34,156 bases of DNA from an uncultured Alphaproteobacteria bacterium (GTDB taxonomy: Bacteria; Pseudomonadota; Alphaproteobacteria; UBA8366; JADFVY01), in assembly GCA_947259795.1 (NCBI GenBank), contig CAMYNJ010000151.1:1-34156 (forward strand), written 5' to 3'. Shown here one piece after another: positions 24,568 through 32,043 of the stretch (positions are counted from its first letter, which is position 1; each line of letters opens with the position of its first letter). The position numbers and the translations under genes were made by a program. The notes beneath the pieces are model-generated. The model was not told where the DNA came from. It saw only the letters and a program-made list of their open reading frames with translations, and searched no databases.

Positions 24568-25680
24568 CTATTCTTGATCCGACAGGGCGCCGGACGGCAG
24601 GGCCACGGCCTGGTCCGGATTGTAGGACAGCGTCACCGCCGCGCCGACCGACGGCGCCCGGGACTGGCCCTGGTTGGTCAGGGTCATTTTGATCTCGCTG
24701 CCCCCCTCGGCCTTCAGGAATACGTGGTAGCTCTGGCCTTCGAATTCCTCGTTCGCGACGGTGGCGGCGAAGTGGTTGTCGCCGCCGGCGCCCGACTCGG
24801 CGACGGCCAGATTCTCCGGCCGGACGAAGACCATCGCGCTGTCGCCGGGCTGGAGGGCGCCGCGCGCCGCGGTGGCGATGCGTGCCGGCAGGTCGCCGGC
24901 GGCGGTGGAAACCACCGCGTGGCCGTTGTTGACCGATTTGACCGTGCCGGCGAAGGCGTTGTTCTCGCCCACGAAGGAGGCGACGAAGGCGGTCGCCGGG
25001 TCGTCGTAGATCTGTTTGCCGTCGCCGACCTGTTCGATCACGCCCTCGCGCATGACCGCGACATGATCCGACATGGTCAGGGCCTCGCCCTGGTCGTGGG
25101 TAATGTAGATGAAGGTCAGGCCGACGCGTTGCTGGATGGCGCGCAGCTCGGTGCGCATATGCTGGCGCAGCTTCAGGTCCAGCGCGGAAAGCGGTTCGTC
25201 GAGCAGCAGCACCTGCGGCTCGGCGGCGAGCGCGCGGGCCACGGCGACGCGCTGGCGCTGGCCGCCGGACAGTTCGTCGACCAGCTTGTCGCCCTGGTCG
25301 GGCAAGGCAATCAGTTCAAGCAATTCGTCGGCGCGCTTGCGGCGTTCGGCCCTGGGCACGCCCTTCACTTCCAGCGAGAAGGCGATATTTTCCCAGACCT
25401 TCATCAGCGGGAAGAGCGCCAGATTCTGGAAGATCAGCGCCGTCGGCCGCTTGTTCGGCCCCATACCGGCGACGTCCTGGCCGCCGATGCGCACGACGCC
25501 CTCGCTGGGTTCCTGGAAGCCGGAGACCGTGCGCAGGATCGTCGTCTTGCCGCAACCCGACGGTCCGAGGAACGAGAAGAACTCGCCTTGCTCGATCGTC
25601 ACGGAAGCGTTTCGTACCGCTGTGAAATCGCCGAACCTGATCGACAGATTGTCCAGTTCGACGCCGACGCCTGATTTCAT
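24568..25680 (-). CDS. Polyamine-type ABC transporter ATPase (PotA/PotG-like)
   Basis: A 370-residue ATPase starting at 25680 (GAGGGG ten bases upstream). Walker A GPSGCGKTT (about 39-47), Q-loop FQNLALFP (about 82-89), signature LSGGQRQRVAVARAL (about 137-151), Walker B LLLDEPLSALD (about 158-168) and switch THDQGEA (about 190-196) are intact. The C-terminal third is a TOBE_2-type domain (VFVRPENLAVAE and NEEFEGQSYHVFLK) of the PotA/Fe-type group. It energises the two permeases encoded downstream. Confidence 0.95.
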   Translation of the reverse strand: MKSGVGVELDNLSIRFGDFTAVRNASVTIEQGEFFSFLGPSGCGKTTILRTVSGFQEPSEGVVRIGGQDVAGMGPNKRPTALIFQNLALFPLMKVWENIAFSLEVKGVPRAERRKRADELLELIALPDQGDKLVDELSGGQRQRVAVARALAAEPQVLLLDEPLSALDLKLRQHMRTELRAIQQRVGLTFIYITHDQGEALTMSDHVAVMREGVIEQVGDGKQIYDDPATAFVASFVGENNAFAGTVKSVNNGHAVVSTAAGDLPARIATAARGALQPGDSAMVFVRPENLAVAESGAGGDNHFAATVANEEFEGQSYHVFLKAEGGSEIKMTLTNQGQSRAPSVGAAVTLSYNPDQAVALPSGALSDQE

Positions 25681-25759
25681 TGAATTTGACCCCTCGAATG
25701 GAGAGGGAACGCGGCGCGACGGATATGGCCGCCTGGCGGGCGCACCCTGCAAGAGGAAG

Positions 25760-25783
25760 TCCGGACCCCCGAAGGGGCCCGGA
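25760..25783 (-). promoter_or_regulatory. Intercistronic hairpin between polyamine-type binding-protein and ATPase genes
   Basis: TCCGGACCCC-CGAA-GGGGCCCGGA forms a ten-position stem with a single A-C mismatch and a CGAA tetraloop, 20 bp after the binding-protein stop in the 122-bp gap. There is no T-tract. It is the third example in this window of a hairpin placed right after a binding-protein gene inside an operon. Confidence 0.55.
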
Positions 25784-25802
25784 TTCTCTCAACTTAACGC
25801 GA

Positions 25803-26972
25803 TCAGGCGGCCTCGAACTTGTTGGTATATTCGGTGCGAATGTCCGAATACCAGGGCTGCGTCGGCGGCCAGGGGTTCAGATTGGCCAGCGCATTGCCCG
25901 GATAGGCGTCGCCGAAGTTCTTCGAGTACTGCGCACTGGCGAACTTCTCGGCACCCAGCACCGGCGTGTTGTAGCCGTGGGTATCGATCGCCTTGCCCGC
26001 GGCTTCCGCCTCGTAGGCGACTTCGATGAAGGCATAGACCTGGTCGATGTTCTTGGCGCCCGTGGGGATCGCGATGCCGTCGACCCAGGCCATCGCGCCT
26101 TCCTTGGGCGCGCGGTACATCACCGGCTCGCCCGCGCTCTTCAGCGCCAGCGGCGGGCCGTCCCAGGTCTGGCCGACGATGACGCCCTCGTTCATCAGGC
26201 CGTTCTTCTGGGTGTCGCCGTCGTTCCACAGGATCTTGACGTTCTTCTTGTGCTTGATGCACCAGGCGGTGACCTTCTCCCAGGCCTTGCGCATGGCGCC
26301 CTCGTCCTTGTAGCCCGCCCACATGGAGCCGGGCTCCAGCTCGCCGACGGACTCCATATAGAGGCCGGCGCAGAGCATCATCGAATGGGGCCGGCCCATG
26401 GTCTTGCCGGAATTCTCGTCGGCCCAGACGTCGCCGTAGCTGGGGAACTGGCCCTTCGGCTGCCATTTGTCGGTGCGCCAGGCGATGCCCTCGGTGCCCC
26501 AGATATGCGGCAGCCAGTGCGAGCCCTTGCCGGCGAAGTTCCACAGATCGTCGCCGATCTTGGCCATGGCGGGGTTCACCTTTTCGATCGGCACGCGCTT
26601 CATGTCGATCGGCTGAATCAGTTTTTCGACCTCCCACTGCGGGGCGCGGTCGTTGGTCGGGCTGACGATGTCGTAGCCCTGGCCCTTCGACGCCTTCAGC
26701 TTGTTGAGCAGCTCCTCGTTGGAGCCGATGCCGGTGAAGTTGATCTTGATGCCGGTCTTGGCCATCACCGCCTCGGTGAAGCTGGGCGGCAGATAGTCCG
26801 ACCACATCATGATGTTGATCTCGCCCGACGACGAGAAGGCGTTCTTGACATAGAACGGCCCGGCGGCCGCGACGGCGCCCGCCGCGGCGGCGCCCCCGAG
26901 GACCGTACGGCGCGTGAAGGCCTTCGCCGCACGCTGTGTTTCGATACTGGATTTCCCTGATGTCGTTGTCAT
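25803..26972 (-). CDS. Polyamine-type (PotD/PotF-like) ABC substrate-binding protein, probable Tat export
   Basis: A 389-residue binding protein starting at 26972 (GGGAG eleven bases upstream). The long N-terminus carries a twin-arginine motif (AFTRRTVLGGAAAAG, about residues 18-32) and an Ala-rich hydrophobic core, so Tat export is likely. The mature protein begins near GEINIMMWSDYLPPSF, the PotD/PotF-type first strand, with YDIVSPTNDRAP and LWNDGDTQKNGLMNEGVIVGQTWDGPP marking the cleft; these are motif notes only. It is the first gene of the operon. Polyamines are the family's usual ligands, but related members take other amines or opine-like compounds. Confidence 0.92.
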   Translation of the reverse strand: MTTTSGKSSIETQRAAKAFTRRTVLGGAAAAGAVAAAGPFYVKNAFSSSGEINIMMWSDYLPPSFTEAVMAKTGIKINFTGIGSNEELLNKLKASKGQGYDIVSPTNDRAPQWEVEKLIQPIDMKRVPIEKVNPAMAKIGDDLWNFAGKGSHWLPHIWGTEGIAWRTDKWQPKGQFPSYGDVWADENSGKTMGRPHSMMLCAGLYMESVGELEPGSMWAGYKDEGAMRKAWEKVTAWCIKHKKNVKILWNDGDTQKNGLMNEGVIVGQTWDGPPLALKSAGEPVMYRAPKEGAMAWVDGIAIPTGAKNIDQVYAFIEVAYEAEAAGKAIDTHGYNTPVLGAEKFASAQYSKNFGDAYPGNALANLNPWPPTQPWYSDIRTEYTNKFEAA

Positions 26973-27351
26973 ATCGACGTGTACTCCCGTTTTGTTGCAT
27001 GGCCCGGTCGGGCGCATTTTTTTTGCTCGGCGGGTGGCGCCGATTAACGCCATGTTAATGCCGGAAATTCCCCGACCGCAAGCGCCATGAGTCCGGGCGG
27101 CCGGCAACCGGCCCGGCAGCGGCGCCCCGGCGGACCCGCCAGACCCGTTGCAACGAATTGATCTTAAAGATAATTTTCGGATTTGTGACAGATTCATTAT
27201 TTTTTAGGGCCAGAAGAACCGCGCGATTTTTCGTTCGGTATCGAACGATTTTTTCATCGCCCTGTCGTTTTTCTGTGCTTTACTCCGCCCAACCGGACGC
27301 TGGCTGGCGCGCCGGGACCATCCAGAAAAAGCTTGGGAGGCTTTAACAAAG
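26973..27351. promoter_or_regulatory. Divergent control region of the polyamine-type operon and the aminophosphonate-type binding protein
   Basis: A 379-bp non-coding region. Toward the left operon, TTGCGG (27081-27076) and TAACAT (27057-27052) are spaced by 18. The -10 lies within the palindrome ATTAACGCCATGTTAAT (27043-27059, two perfect 6-bp arms), a good operator candidate. Toward the right gene, TTGCAA (27148-27153) and TAATTT (27171-27176) are spaced by 17. Downstream of that is a hairpin with T6 (27231-27254). The stretch 27150-27290 is much A+T-richer than the genome. Confidence 0.45.
27231..27254 (+). terminator. Attenuator-like hairpin with T6 in the leader of the aminophosphonate-type gene
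   Basis: TCGTTCG-GTAT-CGAACGA (7-bp perfect stem, 4-nt loop) is followed directly by TTTTTT on the plus strand. It sits about 100 bp before the ATG at 27352 and downstream of a possible promoter. It has intrinsic-terminator form, so it may attenuate leader transcription; alternatively the palindrome is a protein-binding site. Confidence 0.4.
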
Positions 27352-28398
27352 ATGAAAAGCAAAAGACTGATTGCCGGCGCCGCGCCGCTGGCGATGGCCT
27401 TCGCCATGACCCTGGTCGCGGGCACCGGGATGCGCAGCGCATCGGCGGCGACCGAACTGACCGTCTACACCGCCGTCGAGGCCGAGGACCTGAAGCGTTA
27501 CGGCGAGGCCTTCACCGCCGACAACCCGGACATCACCATCAAATGGGTCCGCGATTCGACCGGCATCATCACGGCCAAGCTGCTGGCCGAGAAGAACAAC
27601 CCGCAGGCCGACGTGATCTGGGGGCTGGCCGCGACCAGCCTCTTGCTGATGAAGGGCGAAGGCATGCTGGAGCCCTACGCGCCCGCCGGCCTGGACAAGC
27701 TGTCGCCGAAATTCCGCGACAAGGACAACCCGCCGACCTGGACCGGCATGGACGCCTGGATCGCGTCGGTCTGCTTCAACACCGTCGAGGGCGCGAAGAA
27801 CGGCCTGCCGGTGCCCACATCCTGGAAGGACCTGACCAAGCCGGTCTACCGGGGCCATGTGGTCATGCCGAACCCGAATTCCTCGGGCACGGGTTTCCTG
27901 GATGTGTCGTCCTGGCTGCAGATGTTCGGCGAGGATGGCGGCTGGGAGTTCATGGACGGGCTGCACGACAACATCGCCTGGTACACCCATTCCGGCTCCA
28001 AGCCCTGCAAGCAGGCGGCGTCGGGCGAAATCCCGATCGGCATTTCCTTCGCCTTCCGCGGCGCCAAGTCCAAGGCCCAGGGCGCGCCGCTGGAAATCAT
28101 CGTGCCCAGCGAAGGCGTCGGCTGGGACATGGAGGCGACGGCCATCCTGGCCGGCACGCCCAAGCTGGACGCGGCCAAGAAGCTGGTCGACTGGACGATC
28201 TCGGAGAAGGCCAACCGGCTCTATAACGAGGGCTATGCGGTGGTCGCCATCCCCGGCATCGCCAAGCCGGTGGAGCATTTCCCGCCCGGCATCGTCGACG
28301 CCATGTATGACAACGACTTCCTGTGGGCCGCCCAGAACCGCGGCCGCATCCTCGCCGAATGGCAGAAGCGCTACGATTCCAAGTCGGAAGCCAAGTAG
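27352..28398 (+). CDS. 2-aminoethylphosphonate-type ABC substrate-binding protein, without its transporter
   Basis: A 348-residue periplasmic protein with a Sec signal ending RSASA at about 32; GGAGG precedes the ATG. The mature sequence ELTVYTAVEAEDLKRYGEAF, IKWVRDSTGIITAKLLAEKN, VVMPNPNSSGTGFLDVSSWL and WYTHSGSKPCKQAASGEIPI is what I recognise from putative AEP-binding proteins (PhnS2/AepX group, within the Fe3+/thiamine-type binding-protein class). It would bind 2-aminoethylphosphonate, a C-P compound used as N and P source. No AEP permease, ATPase or C-P cleavage gene is adjacent: a strong terminator follows, so it is a one-gene unit. It might share the divergent ABC transporter or one elsewhere in the genome. 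Confidence 0.87.
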   Translation: MKSKRLIAGAAPLAMAFAMTLVAGTGMRSASAATELTVYTAVEAEDLKRYGEAFTADNPDITIKWVRDSTGIITAKLLAEKNNPQADVIWGLAATSLLLMKGEGMLEPYAPAGLDKLSPKFRDKDNPPTWTGMDAWIASVCFNTVEGAKNGLPVPTSWKDLTKPVYRGHVVMPNPNSSGTGFLDVSSWLQMFGEDGGWEFMDGLHDNIAWYTHSGSKPCKQAASGEIPIGISFAFRGAKSKAQGAPLEIIVPSEGVGWDMEATAILAGTPKLDAAKKLVDWTISEKANRLYNEGYAVVAIPGIAKPVEHFPPGIVDAMYDNDFLWAAQNRGRILAEWQKRYDSKSEAK

Positions 28399-28419
28399 CG
28401 GCCAAACCGCATGCATTCG

Positions 28420-28452
28420 GGCCCGGCCTCCCGCAAGGGGGCCGGGCCTTTT
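28420..28452 (+). terminator. Rho-independent terminator after the aminophosphonate-type binding-protein gene
   Basis: GGCCCGGCC (28420-28428) pairs with GGCCGGGCC (28440-28448); an inner CCC/GGG extends the stem and GCAA forms the loop. TTTTC follows. It sits 21 bp after the stop codon. Confidence 0.85.
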
Positions 28453-28476
28453 CATTTGCGCCCGTTCGGACCGGGC

Positions 28477-29445
28477 CTAATCGCTTCGCGGGTTGCCGGC
28501 CGACACCGGGGCCGCCGAGGCGTCGGCGCCGGCCGCTTCCGCCAGCGCCTGGCGGATCTCGTCGGGCGCGCACATGATGCTGGTGAAACCGTGGCTGCCC
28601 ACCATGCCGAGGTCGGGGAAATTGATGGCGATGCGGAACCGCCCGGCCAGCGCCGTGACATCGCCGCCGGTCACCAGCAGCTCGTAGGGCAGATGCCCGG
28701 TCTGGCGCATCTCCTTGAAGTCGATCCTTTCCATGATGTATTTGTCGCCCGAGCATTCGCGCGTCAGGCCGACGCCGAACAGCGTCTGCTGCTTGCCGGG
28801 GATGTCGACGCGATAGACCATCGAGGTGCCGGCCGCGCCCGCCGCCAGGCCTTCTTCGACCTTCTCCACCGCCGCCGCGTAAGTATCGTAGCGCGCCAGG
28901 TCGAAATGCTCGTCGAAGCGCTCGGTAAACATGGGAAAGCCCATATAGCGGTATGCCCCGAGGTCCTCTTCCGTCAGGCCGTCTTCCGAGCCATAGTCCG
29001 CCTCGGCGCCCAGTTCCGTCGCCAGGGCCTTGCGCAGATCCGCCAGGTCGCCGCCCATGCGGTAGGCATGCGCCATGTAGACCGGGTTGGTGTAGGTCAC
29101 CTGGATCGGCGCCGTCCCGCCCGCGCCCGTGGCGGTCAGCGAGACCCGCTGGACCGCGCCGTAAGCGCCGTAATCGGTGGCCGAGGCGGCCGCCTGCAGG
29201 GCCTCGCTGGTGACCGCGATGACCAGGGCGCCTTCATAGGGGCTGTATTCCCCGGCGATCGTCAGGCCGGCCGCGGCCAGGCTGGCGCGCACCGCCGCCG
29301 CCGCGGTATCCATATCGTCGCTGGTGTCGTAGGCATGCACGAAAGGCCTGTGCAGCGTTTCCTGGGCCTGCGCCGGCGCAAAGGACGAGACCGCCAGCAA
29401 CAGCGCGGCCGCCGCAACGGCAAGGCGCTTGCGATAATGAGTCAT
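28477..29445 (-). CDS. Secreted protein of unknown function
   Basis: A 322-residue protein; the start at 29445 follows a near-perfect AGGAGG. The Sec signal peptide (RLAVAAAALLLAVSSFAPAQA) is cleaved at about 27. The mature protein is acidic. It has MDTAAAAVRASLAAAGLTIAG followed by EYSPYEGALVIAVTSEAL near the N-terminus, faintly like DUF302 domains, and NPVYMAHAYRMGGDLADLRK in the next module. Two Cys (GLTRECSGDK and SIMCAPDE) could pair. It is a single gene, convergent with the aminophosphonate-type binding-protein gene across the terminator. I do not recognise a function. Confidence 0.75.
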   Translation of the reverse strand: MTHYRKRLAVAAAALLLAVSSFAPAQAQETLHRPFVHAYDTSDDMDTAAAAVRASLAAAGLTIAGEYSPYEGALVIAVTSEALQAAASATDYGAYGAVQRVSLTATGAGGTAPIQVTYTNPVYMAHAYRMGGDLADLRKALATELGAEADYGSEDGLTEEDLGAYRYMGFPMFTERFDEHFDLARYDTYAAAVEKVEEGLAAGAAGTSMVYRVDIPGKQQTLFGVGLTRECSGDKYIMERIDFKEMRQTGHLPYELLVTGGDVTALAGRFRIAINFPDLGMVGSHGFTSIMCAPDEIRQALAEAAGADASAAPVSAGNPRSD

Positions 29446-29601
29446 CGATAGCCTCCTGGATTCATGAGCCGCCTCCCGGCAGCCCCGGGATAACGCCGCA
29501 ATCTAGCAGGCCCGGGGGGCGAAGTCCCGGAATATTAGAATATCCGGATAAACTAATGTTACATGCGGCCAGCTGCCCCCTCGACGCCGGCTCCGCCACG
29601 C

Positions 29602-30204
29602 TCACCCCCCGGCCGCGCGCTTTCGCCCGCGGGCCAGGATGTGGAGGACTCTCTGGCTGAGCTCCATGTCGGAAAGCTGGCGCACCGCCGCCGCCGCGCC
29701 CTCGCCCTGCCCGCCCTTGCCCTTCGGATTGACCCGGGGCGCGGTGCGCGGGAACAGGCCGAGATGCCGGCCGATCAGTTCCAGGTTGCGCGACTTGTCG
29801 GCCAGCTTGACCTTGATCCGCCGCGCGCCTTCGCCCGCCTTGCCGCCCTGCTCCAGCTCCACCGCCGAGATCGCGGCGGCCTGCTCGCGGGTCAGCCCGG
29901 CGGGGTCCAGCCAGGCCGCGCCGTCCGCGCCGGTCTCGATATAGTCCTGGATGTTGGCGAAGCCCAGCAGGGCGATCTCCAGCAGCACCCGTTCGGCGGT
30001 GATGCCGACGACCCGCGCGCGGTCGGCCAGGGCGGCCTCGAGCTCGGCGGCCACCGCCGGGTTCTGCCGCAGCGTCGAGCCGCGCGAGCCCGCCCCGCGC
30101 CGCGAATAGCCCGCCCGGATCGCCGCCCGGGTTCCGTTCAGATCGACCATATATTCGCGCACGAACTGCCGCTGCCGGTCGGTGAGTTTCCGAAGAGTCT
30201 TCAT
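29602..30204 (-). CDS. Phage terminase small subunit (orphan)
   Basis: A 200-residue protein starting at 30204 (AGGA six bases upstream). The N-terminal part LTDRQRQFVREYMVDLNGTRAAIRAGYS followed by an Ala/Arg-rich stretch and NPAVAAELEAAL is the Terminase_2 (phage DNA-recognition HTH) pattern, mentioned here in pieces: LTDRQRQFVREY, NGTRAAIRAGYS. Then ERVLLEIALLGFANIQDYIE and IKVKLADKSRNLELIGRHLG continue the family layout. The small subunit recognises phage DNA for packaging. No large subunit, portal or other structural gene is adjacent, so this is a prophage leftover or a domesticated copy. Confidence 0.88.
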   Translation of the reverse strand: MKTLRKLTDRQRQFVREYMVDLNGTRAAIRAGYSRRGAGSRGSTLRQNPAVAAELEAALADRARVVGITAERVLLEIALLGFANIQDYIETGADGAAWLDPAGLTREQAAAISAVELEQGGKAGEGARRIKVKLADKSRNLELIGRHLGLFPRTAPRVNPKGKGGQGEGAAAAVRQLSDMELSQRVLHILARGRKRAAGG

Positions 30205-30249
30205 CTCGTTCCTGCCTCGTTTGTTATCGGGAAACCATAACCTCCCGCC

Positions 30250-30332
30250 CGTCATCGCGAGGCGCGCAAGCGCCGCGGCGATCCAGAAGGACGGCAAGGC
30301 TGGATTGCTTCGCCTGCGGCTCGCAAAGACGG
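30250..30332. repeat. REP-like palindrome pair (CGTCATCGCGAGG ... CTCGCAAAGACG type)
   Basis: CGTCATCGCGAGG...GGCGATCCAG (30250-30286) is faced by CTGGATTGCTTCG...CTCGCAAAGACG (30300-30331). The outer and inner parts are complementary with mismatches. This resembles a very widespread bacterial extragenic repeat of the CGTCATTGCGAG...GCAATCCAG type. Confidence 0.6.
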
Positions 30333-30349
30333 AAAAAAGGGGGACCACG

Positions 30350-30403
30350 AAAAAACCCGCCCCGGAAATCCCGGTGCGGGCTGTGCTCGCAGATCATGCG
30401 AGT
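30350..30403 (-). ncRNA. Candidate ~54-nt small RNA with own promoter and terminator
   Basis: Read on the minus strand, TTGACC (30438-30433), a 17-bp spacer and GAGAAT (30415-30410) form a good promoter, predicting a start near 30403. The short transcript folds into CTCGCA-TGATC-TGCGAG (30402-30386) and then a 10-position stem with one mismatch (30380-30356). TTTTTT (30355-30350) follows directly, the form of an intrinsic terminator. No convincing ORF with a ribosome binding site uses it. The next gene on this strand starts only at 30204, beyond the terminator. It could be an independent sRNA; comparison with short alphaproteobacterial sRNA families (suhB/mmgR type) has not been made. Confidence 0.5.
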
Positions 30404-30503
30404 CTTAAGATTCTCACTCGTTTTGCTGTCCCGGTCAAGCGCGGCTTGTCCCCGAGGGCCATGTCACCCACGCGATGCCGGCCGGCGCGGACGCACCGTT
30501 TTT

Positions 30504-30655
30504 CCCCCTCACCCTGCCCTCTCCCGCGTAGGGGAGAGGGTTTTATGGTGCTATCTCGATGGAAGAACCCTCTCCCGCAAGAGCCGCCTGTGCGGCTCGC
30601 ACACGATCGGCTGCGCCGATCTGCTCGGCGCATGGGAGAGGGCAGGGTGAGGGGG
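30504..30655. repeat. REP-like compound palindrome with perfect 22-bp outer arms
   Basis: Arms 30504-30525 and 30634-30655 are exact reverse complements (22 of 22). Inside, GGGGAGAGGG (30531-30540) faces CCCTCTCCC (about 30570-30579), and two small hairpins follow (AGCCGCCTGTGCGGCT and TGCGCCGA/TCGGCGCA). The CCCTCTCCC core is shared with the element at 13720-13813. Together with 30250-30332 and the sRNA candidate it fills most of the 530-bp gap 30205-30734. Confidence 0.8.
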
Positions 30656-30734
30656 ATGCCTGTGAATAAAGCGCCTGCCCCGGCAACCAACTGCTATCCT
30701 GCAACGACCCTCTTGTTCATGGAACCCCCGAGCA

Positions 30735-31058
30735 ATGATTTCCGCCCCCGCACTGGCGTCCCTTCTGAGCCACATCGAGGCCGCCACCGGCGCCGACCGC
30801 GCCCTAGACGCGGCGATCGAACAGGCACTGCGGGGCCGGGCGCAAGATCCGCCGGCCTATACCGCCTCCGTCGATCACTGCCTGGACTTGGCACACGAGC
30901 TGTTGCCAAACTGGCATTGGCATATCGGCCGCGGCGCGCGCGGCATCATGCCCTATGCATCGCTATCGAAGGGGGAGGTCACCGTCACCGCCGACGGCGT
31001 AACCGTGCCGCTGGTCCTGCTGGCGGCAATCGTCATGGCGCTGCGGAAGGAAGCGTGA
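30735..31058 (+). CDS. Phage ABA sandwich domain protein
   Basis: A 107-residue protein. LSHIEAATGADRALDAAIEQAL, PPAYTASVDHCLDLAHELLPNWHWHIG and VPLVLLAAIVMALRKE match the pattern of the small 'phage ABA sandwich' proteins found in prophages and gene-transfer regions (rough motif positions 10-30, 40-66, 90-106). The function is unknown. A decayed second copy of its C-terminal half lies 2 kb downstream (33018-33193), and an orphan terminase small subunit lies upstream, all pointing to prophage ancestry. Confidence 0.75.
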   Translation: MISAPALASLLSHIEAATGADRALDAAIEQALRGRAQDPPAYTASVDHCLDLAHELLPNWHWHIGRGARGIMPYASLSKGEVTVTADGVTVPLVLLAAIVMALRKEA

Positions 31059-31126
31059 CTGTTTGAGGAGTTCGAATTCGGCAATTGGACAGTGGAAACA
31101 GGCATACTGTCCGGTATTGCGCAAGC

Positions 31127-31861
31127 TCAACTCTGCCAGGACCTGGGCCAGGCCCACCAGCCAGTCGTCTCGAAGCGGCGGCGGATCAGGGGGCTCAATC
31201 CGATCAGCAGGATACCGATGGAAAAGAGACACCAGACCGCGGGGGCCTCGTTGGGGTTGGCCGTCAGGGCGTTGGCCAGAATGGGTCCTGCGAGGGCGTG
31301 GAAAATCACCAGGCGCCAGGCCCCATAGGCCAGCGGCATCACGAACGCCGCCAGCAGGTAGGTAGGAAAGCCCGATTGAATCCCCAGGGCATTCTCCAGT
31401 GGCAGCAGGAGGCCGTTATAGGGGATGTTCCACGCGATGTGCCACTCTCCGGAGACCAGGCAGAGTTCGGCACCGCAAAGCGCCGCCCCTGGGCGGCAGC
31501 TTCCCGCCCACTCGAAGGGATAGAGCTGAGCCAGCATCACCGCGGAGGAGGCCGCACAGCAGAGATAGACGCCGCGCCGCAGCCGCGCCTTCACCGGACC
31601 CGGCAGCAGTTCCATGGCGAAGGCGTTTATGAAGAAGGGCTGAAAGACGATGTGCAGGTAGGAGAGCATCGTTATCGCTTGATTGCTCGCGGTGCCGCAC
31701 TGGTCGACCACGGCATAGCCGGTCGCCTGCAGGGCTTCCATGACGGTGAAGTATCCGAGCGTCAGCCAGATCGCGCGGGGTTGCCCGCGCGACGCCGCCA
31801 CAACAGTAACCACAGTCCCGACTCCAACCATGCCGATCGAGGCGGTCGCACTCCAACACAT
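31127..31861 (-). CDS. DUF5765-like multi-pass membrane protein
   Basis: A 244-residue protein with about seven membrane segments. The start MCWSATASIGMVGVGT at 31861 is family-typical and preferred to an upstream in-frame start. Segments such as AIWLTLGYFTVMEALQATGY, FQPFFINAFAMELL, SGEWHIAWNIPYNG and VWCLFSIGILLIGLSPLI are recognisable. Conserved polar residues within helices (His, Asn, Glu) suggest a cofactor or small-molecule site, but no function is established. It stands alone, convergent with the ABA sandwich gene, inside a region with mobile-element debris. Confidence 0.8.
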   Translation of the reverse strand: MCWSATASIGMVGVGTVVTVVAASRGQPRAIWLTLGYFTVMEALQATGYAVVDQCGTASNQAITMLSYLHIVFQPFFINAFAMELLPGPVKARLRRGVYLCCAASSAVMLAQLYPFEWAGSCRPGAALCGAELCLVSGEWHIAWNIPYNGLLLPLENALGIQSGFPTYLLAAFVMPLAYGAWRLVIFHALAGPILANALTANPNEAPAVWCLFSIGILLIGLSPLIRRRFETTGWWAWPRSWQS

Positions 31862-31921
31862 GGCCTTTTTCTGCCGCCTCCCTTTTACCGGTCGGGTCGG
31901 GGTCGGCAACTGTCTTGGCGG

Positions 31922-32043
31922 TCAAGCCGATTCAGGTGCCCCGCGCCATTCCAAACCGTCGCGCATCATGGCGTTGAGCATGATCGACATCTTCCTCATG
32001 CAGGCGACGATGGCGACCTTTGGCTTCTTCCCGTTTTCGCGCC
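31922..32043 (-). mobile_element. IS110-family transposase C-terminal remnant
   Basis: The minus-strand reading ENGKKPKVAIVACMRKMSIML followed by NAMMRDGLEW and the stop at 31922-31924 is the characteristic C-terminus of IS110/IS902-type transposases (VA.VA..RK...ILNAM.RD). Only about 40 codons remain; upstream the frame runs into the antisense of the adjacent lipoprotein gene and shows no transposase motifs. It is therefore a small scar of a former insertion, ending exactly where the neighbouring lipoprotein gene stops. Confidence 0.8.

Noticed and set aside
23896-25674. 592-codon plus-strand open frame
   Set aside because: Antisense shadow of PotB/PotA-like genes, no recognisable domain.
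27231-27248. LexA/SOS box reading of TCGTTCG-GTAT-CGAACGA
   Set aside because: Alphaproteobacterial LexA sites are direct GTTC-N7-GTTC repeats, and the Gram-positive type has the reverse order CGAAC-N4-GTTCG; the T6 makes a terminator-like structure a better reading.
30396-30650. Short plus-strand ORF beginning MRVLRFSLVLLSR
   Set aside because: No ribosome binding site, runs through the REP-like element, and overlaps the promoter of the sRNA candidate on the other strand.
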